DNA of 64,000 bases, taken from NCBI RefSeq assembly GCF_012844235.1, contig NZ_JABAGR010000005.1, positions 1 to 64,000 on the forward strand, read 5' to 3'. A program made the translations under genes and the position numbers. The notes beneath the pieces are model-generated. The model worked only from the letters and a program-made list of their open reading frames with translations. It searched no databases and had not been told where the DNA came from. The DNA is from Parafannyhessea umbonata (GTDB taxonomy: Bacteria > Actinomycetota > Coriobacteriia > Coriobacteriales > Atopobiaceae). Positions 48,941-56,735 of this stretch are shown here, one piece after another (position 1 is the first letter of the stretch; every line of letters starts with the position of its first letter).

Positions 48941-48962
48941 AAGGCGCTCTTGCTCCGTTGTG

Positions 48963-49901
48963 CTATCCCAGCTCGACGCGGTTCCTGCGGTCGAAGTACG
49001 GGCTCGCCTGGTCGACGACGAGCTTGTTGCACCGGGGGATGACGTGGGCCTTGTAGCCCATGACCATGCCGGGGATGGTGTCGCCGTCCACCTGCATGGG
49101 GATGGGCGAGTCGGACCTCACCTCGATCTCGCTGCCCGAGAAGTGCTCGATGAAGGGCCTGCCGCCCTTTGCCTGCTTGTCGAAGAGCCCCGTGAAGATG
49201 GGGACGAGCAGCTGGACGGCATCGGAGGTCTCGAGCACGATAACGTCGAGCTTGCCGTCGGACATGGAGCAGTCCGGCACGATCTGGATGTCGGCCTGCA
49301 TCTTGGCGGTGTTCGCGACGATGCAGGCGATGCCGTCGCGCTCGAACGTCTCGCCGTCGACGGTGATGGTGAAGTGCTCCACCTTGGGGTGGGCGTTCGC
49401 GAGGGCCGCGGTGAAGTACGCGGCCTCGCCTATGATCTGCTTGTTGGGGATGGCCTCGCGCATGAGCACGGCGTCGTAGCCCGAGCCCGCCATGAGGCCG
49501 AAGCCGCGCGAGTCGCTGTTGCCGTCCGTGTCCGTCCACGAGATCTCGCCAAAGTCCGCGCGCACGAAGTAGCCGTCGCGGCACGCCTTCGCGATGGAGG
49601 CGGGCTCCGGGGCGTTCGCGAGGTTCTCGAACACGAGGTTCGCGGTACCAGAGGGGAAGACGCAGGTCAGGACGTTGCGGTCGCGCAGCTCGTACAGCAG
49701 GCTCGTCACGGTGCCGTCGCCGCCCGAAACGACGACGAGGTCGAAGGACTCCGCGTCGCGCAGCTCCTCCTCGCCCTGCGAGTTGGAGTCGAGGCCGCGG
49801 ATGACGATCTCGTCGTCCTCGCGCATGAGCGCGTGGACAAAGTCGAATACGTCGATCGAGCTCATGCCCGACTTGAGGTTGTGAACGATGAGGATGCGCA
49901 C
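48963..49901 (-). CDS. Diacylglycerol kinase family lipid kinase (second paralogue)
   Basis: 312 residues, same fold as the gene at 14178-15134 but divergent. ILIVHNLKSGMSS start, nucleotide loop VVVSGGDGTVTSLLYEL, FPSGTANLVFENLA (usual GTxNDFA), and SMSDGKLDVIVLE near the C-terminus. FPSGTAN in place of P.GTGND places it in a separate subgroup with uncertain substrate. Divergent from rnd. Confidence 0.83.
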   Translation of the reverse strand: MRILIVHNLKSGMSSIDVFDFVHALMREDDEIVIRGLDSNSQGEEELRDAESFDLVVVSGGDGTVTSLLYELRDRNVLTCVFPSGTANLVFENLANAPEPASIAKACRDGYFVRADFGEISWTDTDGNSDSRGFGLMAGSGYDAVLMREAIPNKQIIGEAAYFTAALANAHPKVEHFTITVDGETFERDGIACIVANTAKMQADIQIVPDCSMSDGKLDVIVLETSDAVQLLVPIFTGLFDKQAKGGRPFIEHFSGSEIEVRSDSPIPMQVDGDTIPGMVMGYKAHVIPRCNKLVVDQASPYFDRRNRVELG

Positions 49902-49938
49902 GATGCCCTCCCGCCTTGTTATGTATCATGGTGTAGTC

Positions 49939-49991
49939 GCGCCGACGTCGCGAGCCATATCCACAAAGGATAGCGTAACGCCCGTCGGCGC
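49939..49991. promoter_or_regulatory. Inverted repeat in the divergent dagK/rnd promoter region
   Basis: GCGCCGACG (49939-49947) and its complement CGTCGGCGC (49983-49991), separated by 35 bases. Possible operator pair or leader stem of rnd. Confidence 0.4.
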
Positions 49992-50027
49992 AGGGCGAAT
50001 GCTGACACAATCAACGAAAGAGCTTGC

Positions 50028-51158
50028 GTGTATATATCTGATTCAAAGGAGCTTGCCGCGTTCTGCGAGCGAGCCTCATCCTCGCGGGTGCTTGCCGTCG
50101 ACACGGAGTTCCTGCGCGAGAAGACCTTCTATCCCAAGCTGTGCCTCATCCAGGTCGCGACGGAGGACGAGTCCGCGGCCATGGACCCCATCCTCATCCG
50201 CAACCTCTCGAGCCTCCGGGCGCTGTTCGAGGACGAGTCGATCACGAAGGTGTTCCACGCCTGCACCCAGGACCTCGAGGTCATCCTCGAGGAGATGGGC
50301 TGCATTCCCGCCCCCGTGTTCGACACGCAGGTCGCGGCCGCGTTTCTGGGCTACCGCCAGCAGATAGGCTACGGCGCCCTCGTGGAGGCGTGCTGCGGCG
50401 TGAGGCTCCCGAAGGCGGAGTCGCTCACGGACTGGTCGAGGCGCCCCCTCGACCCCGAGCAGCTGCAGTACGCGGAGGACGACGTGCGCTACCTGCCAGG
50501 CATATACCGGCAGATGACGGAGGAGCTCACGCGCCGCGGCAGGATATCGTGGATCGCCCCCGAGATGGCCGAGGTCACGAGTCGCGAGCACTTCTCGCGC
50601 CCCCCGGAGCTCGCGTACCTGCACCTGAAGCGCTCCGGCTCGCTCACGCGCAAGCAACTTGCAGTCGCGCGCGAGGTGAGCGCGTGGCGCGACGTGGTCG
50701 CGGCGGACCGCAACATCCCGCGCAAGTGGGTCGTGTCCGACGAGGTCATCATCGAGTCGTGCAAGCGAGTGCCGCGCTCCGTGGACAGGCTGCGCCGCAT
50801 CCGCGGCACGGAGCAGCTGAGCGCGAAGGACGCGCAGGGCATGGTCGACGCCGTGGGCCGCGGCGTCGCGTGCCCGCCCGACGACTATCCCCAGACGAAG
50901 CGCCACGACCGCCCGTCCGCCGAGACGGAGAGCGTCGTGGACCTCATGTACGCGATGCTCCGCCTGATATCCGAGAAGAGCGGCGTCGCCACGCAGGTGA
51001 TCGCGACGAGGGACGACCTGCTCGACGTCGCGAGCGGCAGGAAGGGGTCGCGGCTCATGAAGTCGTGGCGCTACGAGCTTGCCGGACGTGAGCTGGAGGG
51101 GCTGCTTTCCGGCAGCGTCGGGCTCACCGTGAAGGACGGCAGGGTGGAGCTGCTGTAG
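50028..51158 (+). CDS. rnd: Ribonuclease D
   Basis: 3'-5' exoribonuclease used in tRNA maturation. 376 residues. DEDD metal residues are visible in LAVDTEFLRE (Exo I), FHACTQDLEVI (Exo II) and YAEDDVRYLPGIY (Exo III). An HRDC helical domain follows (about 210-290). GTG 50028 is used with AAAGAG before it. It stands alone, upstream of the metallopeptidase. Confidence 0.93.
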   Translation: MYISDSKELAAFCERASSSRVLAVDTEFLREKTFYPKLCLIQVATEDESAAMDPILIRNLSSLRALFEDESITKVFHACTQDLEVILEEMGCIPAPVFDTQVAAAFLGYRQQIGYGALVEACCGVRLPKAESLTDWSRRPLDPEQLQYAEDDVRYLPGIYRQMTEELTRRGRISWIAPEMAEVTSREHFSRPPELAYLHLKRSGSLTRKQLAVAREVSAWRDVVAADRNIPRKWVVSDEVIIESCKRVPRSVDRLRRIRGTEQLSAKDAQGMVDAVGRGVACPPDDYPQTKRHDRPSAETESVVDLMYAMLRLISEKSGVATQVIATRDDLLDVASGRKGSRLMKSWRYELAGRELEGLLSGSVGLTVKDGRVELL

Positions 51159-51252
51159 CCTCGGGCACGCCTCTCGTGCGCGACGTTCGCTACCGCGACG
51201 CCGCCTTTCGTGCCGGATTCGCGCGCAGCGAGCCCGACCGGCGACGCGGCTT

Positions 51253-51274
51253 ACAGCAAATCGCGATTTGTTGT
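51253..51274. repeat. 22-bp near-perfect loopless palindrome centred on ATCGCGAT
   Basis: CAAATCGCGATTTG is exact (51257-51270) and extends outward with one G-T position. It has the same centre as the palindromes at 37890 and 37972 but different arms. Lies between rnd and the peptidase gene. Confidence 0.65.
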
Positions 51275-51384
51275 TTGGGCGCTGCGGCGCGGCCCCGATT
51301 GCGTTACGGGTTCGGCTCCGGGGGAATTTGTGTCCACCGCGTTGGGTACAAGGACTCCATACGTCTACTAGATCGGAGAATCAC

Positions 51385-52071
51385 ATGTACTACGGCTACG
51401 GCATGGACTACGCCTACCTAGGGATCATCATCCTCTCCATCGTCCTGGGCGGCATCACGCAGTCCTACATAAACTCCCAGTACAAGAAGTGGTCGCGTGT
51501 GCCGGCGTCCATGGGCAAGACCGGCGCCCAGGTCGCGCGCGCCATGCTCGACTCGTCCGGCGCCTCGTCCGTGGGCATCGGCACCGTCGACGGCCACCTG
51601 ACTGACTACTTCGACCCGCGCGACAACAACCTGCACCTCTCGAGCGAGAACTACGAGGGGGGCTCCGTTGCGTCCGTCGCCGTCGCATGCCACGAGGCCG
51701 GCCATGCGGTCCAGACAGCGAAGGGCTACGCGTTCGGCCGCTTCCGCACGGCGCTCGTGCCCGTCGTAAACTTCACGTCGCGCACGTGGGCGATCGTCCT
51801 CGTCATCGGCATGGTGCTCGGCATCGCCGGCCTCACGCAGCTCGCGGTCGCGTTCTTCGCGTTCTCCGTGCTGTTCCAGCTCGTGACCCTCCCGGTCGAG
51901 ATTGACGCGTCGCGCCGGGCCGTGCGCTACCTCTCCACGGCGGGCGGCGGCATCGACGAGCGCGGAGCGCGCCAGGTGCTGACGGCGGCGGCCCTCACGT
52001 ACGTCGCCGCGGCCCTCATCTCCGTGCTCCAGCTGCTGTACCTGCTCGGACGCACGGGCGACAGGAACTAG
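51385..52071 (+). CDS. Membrane-bound neutral zinc metallopeptidase (YugP family)
   Basis: 228 residues. A short Tyr/Gly-rich N-terminus (YYGYGMDYAYLG) and helix (12-24) are followed by the zinc-binding HEAGH at 103-107 in VACHEAGHAVQ. Two or three more helices follow, with the third ligand region VEIDASRRAVRYL. Substrates unknown. ATG 51385 follows CGGAGAA. xseA begins two bases after its stop. Confidence 0.88.
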   Translation: MYYGYGMDYAYLGIIILSIVLGGITQSYINSQYKKWSRVPASMGKTGAQVARAMLDSSGASSVGIGTVDGHLTDYFDPRDNNLHLSSENYEGGSVASVAVACHEAGHAVQTAKGYAFGRFRTALVPVVNFTSRTWAIVLVIGMVLGIAGLTQLAVAFFAFSVLFQLVTLPVEIDASRRAVRYLSTAGGGIDERGARQVLTAAALTYVAAALISVLQLLYLLGRTGDRN

Positions 52072-52073
52072 CC

Positions 52074-53501
52074 GTGGGTGCTGCACAGGAGGGGCCGCTC
52101 TCGGTGCACGAGGCGGTCACCGTCGCCGGCGCGCACGTGGACGCCATACCCTCGCTAGTCGTAACGGGCGAGGTCAGCGGCTTCCGCGGCCCCAACGCGC
52201 GCTCTGGGCACTGCTACTTCCAGCTGAAGGACGACCAGTCCGCCATGGACGCCATCGTGTGGCGCGGCACGTACCAGAAGTGCGGCTTTGCGCTCAGGGA
52301 CGGCCTGAAGGTCGTCATGGGCGGCAAGTTCAACGTGTACAAGGGCTCGGGCAGGCTCTCGTTCGTCGCGCGCACGGTGAGCCTCGCGGGCGAGGGTGCA
52401 CTCAGGCAGAAGGTCGCGGAGCTCGCGCGCAGGCTCGAGGCAGAGGGCCTCATGGCGCAGGAGCGCAAGAGGCCCATCCCGCGCTTCTGCACGCGCGTGT
52501 GCGTCGTGACGTCGCTCTCCGGCAGCGTGATCGACGACGTGAAGCGCACGCTCGCGCGGCGAAACCCCCTCGTCCAGATTCAGGAGGTCGGCTGCTCCGT
52601 GCAGGGGCCCGGTGCGCCGGCGACGATCATCCGCGCGCTTCGCGTCGCCGCGGAGGCGCGGCCGGACGCCATCCTGCTCGTAAGGGGTGGCGGGTCCTTC
52701 GAGGACCTCATGACCTTCAACGACGAGGCGCTTGCGCGCGCCGTCGCGGCCAGCCCCGTGCCCGTCGTCACGGGCATCGGGCACGAGCCGGACACGTCCA
52801 TCTGCGACATGGTGTCCGACAGGCGCTGCTCCACGCCCACGGCCGCGGCCGAGTCCGTGGCGCCCGCGCTCGAGGAGATCGTGGGCATGATAGAGGACCG
52901 CAGGACGCGCCTCGTGCGCACCATGCAGGGCATCGTCAGGGCAGACGTCGCGGCCGTCGACCAGCTGGACGGCTCTTCTCGCGTGGCGATGCGGGCGTAC
53001 CTCGACAAGAGGCGCCTGTACGTGGAGTCCATGGCGTCGCGCAAGTGCCTGACGGACCCGTACTCCACCATCGAGGACAGGTCCGCCCAGCTCAACATGA
53101 CGGAGGAGCGTCTCGCGGCCTCGATGCCCCGGCTGATCTCTCGTCTTGCGGACGGCGTCGAGGGCGACGCGCGATCGCTTCGAGGCGCCATGCCGGGCGC
53201 GCTCGCTCGTGCCGAGAAGGGCGTGTCCCAGAGCGGACGCGCGCTCGGCGTGCTGGGAACGAGGCTGCTCGCACCGTACGAGAGCGGGCTTGCGCGCATG
53301 GCGGGACAGCTGGACGCGCTCTCGCCGCTGAGGGTGCTCGGCAGGGGGTACGCGATCGCGCGGGGGCCGGCCGGCCACGTCGTGAGCGACGCCTCGAGGC
53401 TCGCCCCCGGCGACGCGGTGAGCGTGCTTCTGGGCAAGGGCTCGTTCGAGGCGACGGTGAGTGCCGTCGACACCGCAGGAAAATCCGCACCGGAACGCTG
53501 A
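52074..53501 (+). CDS. xseA: Exodeoxyribonuclease VII large subunit
   Basis: Single-strand DNA exonuclease with XseB. 475 residues. The N-terminal OB fold (VTGEVSGFRGPNARSGHCYFQLKD) is followed by the catalytic domain with GGSFEDLMTFND and GIGHEPDTSICDMVSDRR, then a long coiled region and the C-terminal LGRGYAIA. The GTG at 52074 is two bases after the peptidase stop. xseB follows after 26 bases. Confidence 0.95.
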   Translation: MGAAQEGPLSVHEAVTVAGAHVDAIPSLVVTGEVSGFRGPNARSGHCYFQLKDDQSAMDAIVWRGTYQKCGFALRDGLKVVMGGKFNVYKGSGRLSFVARTVSLAGEGALRQKVAELARRLEAEGLMAQERKRPIPRFCTRVCVVTSLSGSVIDDVKRTLARRNPLVQIQEVGCSVQGPGAPATIIRALRVAAEARPDAILLVRGGGSFEDLMTFNDEALARAVAASPVPVVTGIGHEPDTSICDMVSDRRCSTPTAAAESVAPALEEIVGMIEDRRTRLVRTMQGIVRADVAAVDQLDGSSRVAMRAYLDKRRLYVESMASRKCLTDPYSTIEDRSAQLNMTEERLAASMPRLISRLADGVEGDARSLRGAMPGALARAEKGVSQSGRALGVLGTRLLAPYESGLARMAGQLDALSPLRVLGRGYAIARGPAGHVVSDASRLAPGDAVSVLLGKGSFEATVSAVDTAGKSAPER

Positions 53502-53527
53502 CGTAACGCATGCAACTTGGAGGAGAC

Positions 53528-53797
53528 ATGGCAGAGACCGAGTTCAGGAACATTGACGAGATGAGCTTCAAGGAGGCCTCCATCGAGCTGGAGCAGATCG
53601 TGAGGTCGCTCGAGGCGGGCGATCTGGAGCTCGAGGAGTCGCTCGCGCGCTACACGAGGGGCGTCGAGCTCCTGAAGAGCCTGCGCGAGCGCCTCGCGAA
53701 CGCGGAGCAGAAGGTCCAGGTGCTGATGGACGCGTCCGACACGGACGTGAAGGCGGACAGCACCGCGGCGCCGGCGACGGCGTTCCTGGACGACTAG
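53528..53797 (+). CDS. xseB: Exodeoxyribonuclease VII small subunit
   Basis: 89 residues, typical of XseB. The helical pair carries the signature SFKEASIELEQIVRSLEAGDLELEE and then SLARYTRGVELLKSLRERLANAEQKV. The ATG at 53528 sits six bases after GGAGGAG; an upstream in-frame start is less likely. Directly follows xseA. Confidence 0.93.
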   Translation: MAETEFRNIDEMSFKEASIELEQIVRSLEAGDLELEESLARYTRGVELLKSLRERLANAEQKVQVLMDASDTDVKADSTAAPATAFLDD

Positions 53798-53842
53798 ACG
53801 GCTTTCGGCAGGCGGAGAACGCAAACAAGGGAGAGTGCCAGC

Positions 53843-54189
53843 ATGGCCAAGAAGGACGACTGCATCTTCTGCAAGATCGCGAACCACGACATCGAGTCCG
53901 ACTACGTGTACGAGGACGACCTCGTGTGCGCGTTCAAGGACATGAACCCCCAGGCCCCGGTGCACGTGCTCGTGGTGCCGAAGGACCACTACGACAACAT
54001 CGTGGACGACGTTCCCGGCGAGGTCCTCGCCGCGATGGCGAACGCGATCAAGGAGGTCGCGAAGAGGACCGGCATCGACAAGACCGGCTTCCGCGTCATA
54101 GCGAACACCGGCGAGGCGGCGGGCCAGACGGTCATGCACCTGCACATGCACGTGCTGGGCGAAAGCCCCTCGGCGAGAGGATCATCTAG
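53843..54189 (+). CDS. HIT family hydrolase, frameshifted near its 3' end
   Basis: Nucleotide hydrolase/transferase of the HINT group. CIFCKIA zinc site, FKDMNPQAPVHVLVVPK, and the histidine triad MHLHMHVLG. After residue 106 the frame is one base short (GGGCGAAAGCC at 54158-54168, where GGCGGAAAGCC would continue). The next frame carries the normal ending KPLGERII and a TAG at 54187-54189. Without the missing base, the initial frame runs on without a stop into ackA. A hairpin and terminator follow the expected stop. Sequencing error, recent mutation or programmed shift are all possible. Confidence 0.8.
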
Positions 54190-54195
54190 CCGAAT

Positions 54196-54267
54196 CTCCA
54201 CGGATATGGTGGAGCTATGGCCCGCGGCACCTTTTTCCTGTGGCGAAAGAGGTGCCGCGGGTTTAAT
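54196..54267 (+). terminator. Hairpin plus strong terminator after the HIT gene
   Basis: First a small stem CTCCAC / GTGGAG (54196-54214). Then a 17-base-pair stem, CCCGCGGCACCTTTTTC (54221) with GAAAGAGGTGCCGCGGG (54245), seven-base loop, followed by TTTAAT. Confidence 0.88.
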
Positions 54268-54337
54268 ATGTCCAAGGTTCTTTAGTCATTTGGGCTTATC
54301 GAAGCTATGCGGTCATGCACCGCGCGAGAGGAGACTC

Positions 54338-55516
54338 ATGATAGTACTCGTGATCAACGCCGGCAGCTCTTCGCTGAAGTACCAGCTGCTCGACACCGCG
54401 ACCAAGAAGGTCTATGCAAAGGGCAACTGCGAGCGCATCGGCATCGACGGATCCTTCATCGGTCACGAGGAGAACGACGGCGGCAAGCAGAAGCTGGAGG
54501 TCGCCCTCCCTGACCACAAGACCGCCATCAAGCACGTCTTCGACATCCTGGCCGAGGCGGGCTTCGACACCGACAAGATCGAGGGCATCGGCCACCGCGT
54601 CGTCCAGGGCGGCTGGTACTTCCCCGAGTCCAAGGTCGTCACCGACGAGACCCTGGGCTGGGTGCGCGAGGTCGCGCCCCTGGCGCCGCTGCACAACTAC
54701 GCAGAGGCCGACGTCATCGAGATCTGCCGCGAGATGTTCCCCTCCATCGGCAACGTGATCGTCGCCGACACCTCGTTCCACTACAACATGCCCGAGAAGG
54801 CCTGGCGCTACGCGCTGCCGCGTGACGTGGTCGACAAGCTGCACATCCGCAAGTACGGCGCTCACGGCACCTCTCACCGCTACATCTGGAAGACCACGAG
54901 CGAGTTTTTGAACGGCGACGTCCACAAGCTCGTCTCCTGCCACCTCGGCTCCGGCGCGTCCCTCTCCGCAATCGAGGACGGCCACGACATGGACACCACC
55001 ATGGGCCTCACGCCGCTCGACGGCCTCATCATGGGCACCCGTTGCGGCACCATCGACCCCGCCACCGTCTGCTACCTCCAGCGCGTCGGTGGCTACTCTG
55101 TGGACGAGGTCGACACCATGATGAACAAGCAGTCCGGCCTGCTCGCCGTCTCCGGCGTCTCGTCCGACTCGCGCGACATCGAGGCCGGCGCGCACAACGG
55201 TGACGCCAACTGCCAGATGGCACTCGACATGTTCTACTACCGCACGAGCCAGCTCATCGCCGAGATGGCGCAGTCCATGCACGGCTTCGACACCATGGTC
55301 TTCACGGCCGGCATCGGCGAGAACTCCGCCGAGATGCGCCTGGGCGTCGCGAAGGAGCTCGAGTGGCTCGGCGTCAAGATCGACGAGAAGGCCAACGAGG
55401 TCCGCTCCGACGAGCCGCGCGTCATCAGCACCGACGACTCCAAGGTGAAGGTGCTCGTCGTCCCGACGAACGAGGAGCTCATGATCGCCCTCGACGTCGA
55501 GGCGCTGCTCGGCTAG
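54338..55516 (+). CDS. ackA: Acetate kinase
   Basis: Acetyl phosphate plus ADP to acetate plus ATP, the main substrate-level ATP step of acetate fermentation. 392 residues. VLVINAGSSSLKYQL at the start, FHYNMPEKAWRYALP, RKYGAHGTSHRYI with catalytic His, GSGASLSAIEDG, and FTAGIGENSAEMR. ATG 54338 has GAGAGGAG before it, and a terminator separates it from the HIT gene. No pta gene adjoins, so acetyl-phosphate is made by an enzyme encoded elsewhere. Confidence 0.96.
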   Translation: MIVLVINAGSSSLKYQLLDTATKKVYAKGNCERIGIDGSFIGHEENDGGKQKLEVALPDHKTAIKHVFDILAEAGFDTDKIEGIGHRVVQGGWYFPESKVVTDETLGWVREVAPLAPLHNYAEADVIEICREMFPSIGNVIVADTSFHYNMPEKAWRYALPRDVVDKLHIRKYGAHGTSHRYIWKTTSEFLNGDVHKLVSCHLGSGASLSAIEDGHDMDTTMGLTPLDGLIMGTRCGTIDPATVCYLQRVGGYSVDEVDTMMNKQSGLLAVSGVSSDSRDIEAGAHNGDANCQMALDMFYYRTSQLIAEMAQSMHGFDTMVFTAGIGENSAEMRLGVAKELEWLGVKIDEKANEVRSDEPRVISTDDSKVKVLVVPTNEELMIALDVEALLG

Positions 55517-55566
55517 AACTCAGCCTTCGGCCAAGGGGCCGCAGGGCGAGAAGAGCGCAAGAAACG

Positions 55567-55601
55567 GGGCGGATGGCGATACGGGTCGCCATCCGCCCTT
55601 T
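55567..55601 (+). terminator. Terminator of ackA
   Basis: Perfect thirteen-base-pair stem GGGCGGATGGCGA / TCGCCATCCGCCC with loop TACGGG, then TTTG. Confidence 0.9.
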
Positions 55602-55696
55602 GTCGTGCCGGCCCGTTGTCTGGGCGAAATCTCACGTGCAAGGTCGCGAAGCGTCTCTGCGCGCCGCGCGGACGCTCGCTTGGAATGGGCGCGGCC

Positions 55697-56578
55697 CTAC
55701 AGGGGCATGAGCGAGAACGACCACGCGCGCCTCTCGCCCGGCGCAAGCGTCGTCATGCCGCGCTTGTGCTCGAACTCGTCGTCCTCGTCGGTCGCGGTGG
55801 CGCAGCCGGTCCAAGGCTCGAGTGCCACGAAAGGCGCGTCGTTTGCGGCGGACCAGACGCCCAGGTAGTCAAAGCCGTCGAAGTCGACCTGCATGCCGTG
55901 GCCGGCGGGTCCCACCAGTCGCACGGAGCGGCCGGGCACGTCCTCGAACACGAGCGTGTCCACGTCGAACAGACGGCGCGTCAGCGCGAGCGTGTCGGCG
56001 TCTTCCAGGAGCTGGAAGCGGTCCTGGAAGTTCAGCAGGCCGGTCGACGTGTCGATGCGAGGGCTCGCGTACGTCCACGGCCGCGGAAACTCGAGGCGGT
56101 AGTCCGAGAAGGACTCGCCCTCGTCGCCGGCGACGGGGACGTTGAACGCGGGGTGTCCGCCGAGCACGAACGGCAGGGGAGAGTCGCCGGTGTTCGTGAC
56201 CGTAAACGTCTGCGCGAGGCGGCCGTCGGCGGCGACATAGGTCGTGTCGAACTGGAAGTCGTACGGGAAGGACTGGCGCGTGGCGGCGGAGGAGCGAAGG
56301 CGGAACGCGAGCGTGCCGTCCGTGGAATCCAGCGCGTCGAACTCGCAGTTGCGCGCGAGGCCGTGGCGCCCCAGGCGCACCTCGCCCCCGCGGGAGTGGG
56401 CGCGGTCGTCGCGGATGTTGCCGACGATGGGGAAGAGCACGGGCGCCCTGCGCGGCCACCACGTGGGGTCTCCCTGCCACAGGTACTCGCGCCCGTCCTT
56501 GCGCAGGCTCATGAGCTGCTCGCCCTTGGAATCGACCGTGAACGCGAGGCCGCCGGCCTCGCACGAGTGCAACGACAT
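55697..56578 (-). CDS. Aldose 1-epimerase family protein (LacX-like)
   Basis: 293-residue beta-sandwich mutarotase. Recognisable segments: EYLWQGDPTWWPRRAPVLFPIVGN, then RHGLARNCEFDA (general-acid histidine), FVLGGHPAFNVPV (second histidine) and ALEPWTGCATAT with the catalytic glutamate. This is the galactose-mutarotase/LacX group; the natural sugar is unknown. ATG 56578 has AGGAGGAG upstream. Converges with ackA and diverges from pckA. Confidence 0.88.
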   Translation of the reverse strand: MSLHSCEAGGLAFTVDSKGEQLMSLRKDGREYLWQGDPTWWPRRAPVLFPIVGNIRDDRAHSRGGEVRLGRHGLARNCEFDALDSTDGTLAFRLRSSAATRQSFPYDFQFDTTYVAADGRLAQTFTVTNTGDSPLPFVLGGHPAFNVPVAGDEGESFSDYRLEFPRPWTYASPRIDTSTGLLNFQDRFQLLEDADTLALTRRLFDVDTLVFEDVPGRSVRLVGPAGHGMQVDFDGFDYLGVWSAANDAPFVALEPWTGCATATDEDDEFEHKRGMTTLAPGERRAWSFSLMPL

Positions 56579-56735
56579 GACTCCTCCTTCTGGCATGCGG
56601 CCCAAGGCGCGGATGGCAGATCTTCTCGGCCGCCGAATCTTGCGGATGACTTGATTGTAAACTCTCTTCTAACTTGCCGGTAATAGGTTCAAAATGTCAT
56701 ATGTGAAGAGTCCATGTTCGTCTTTTGGAGGTCCA

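Noticed and set aside
53843-55516. HIT-acetate kinase fusion as a designed bifunctional enzyme
   Set aside because: The linker is terminator and ribosome-site sequence, and one added base restores a normal HIT ending; treated as a frameshift.
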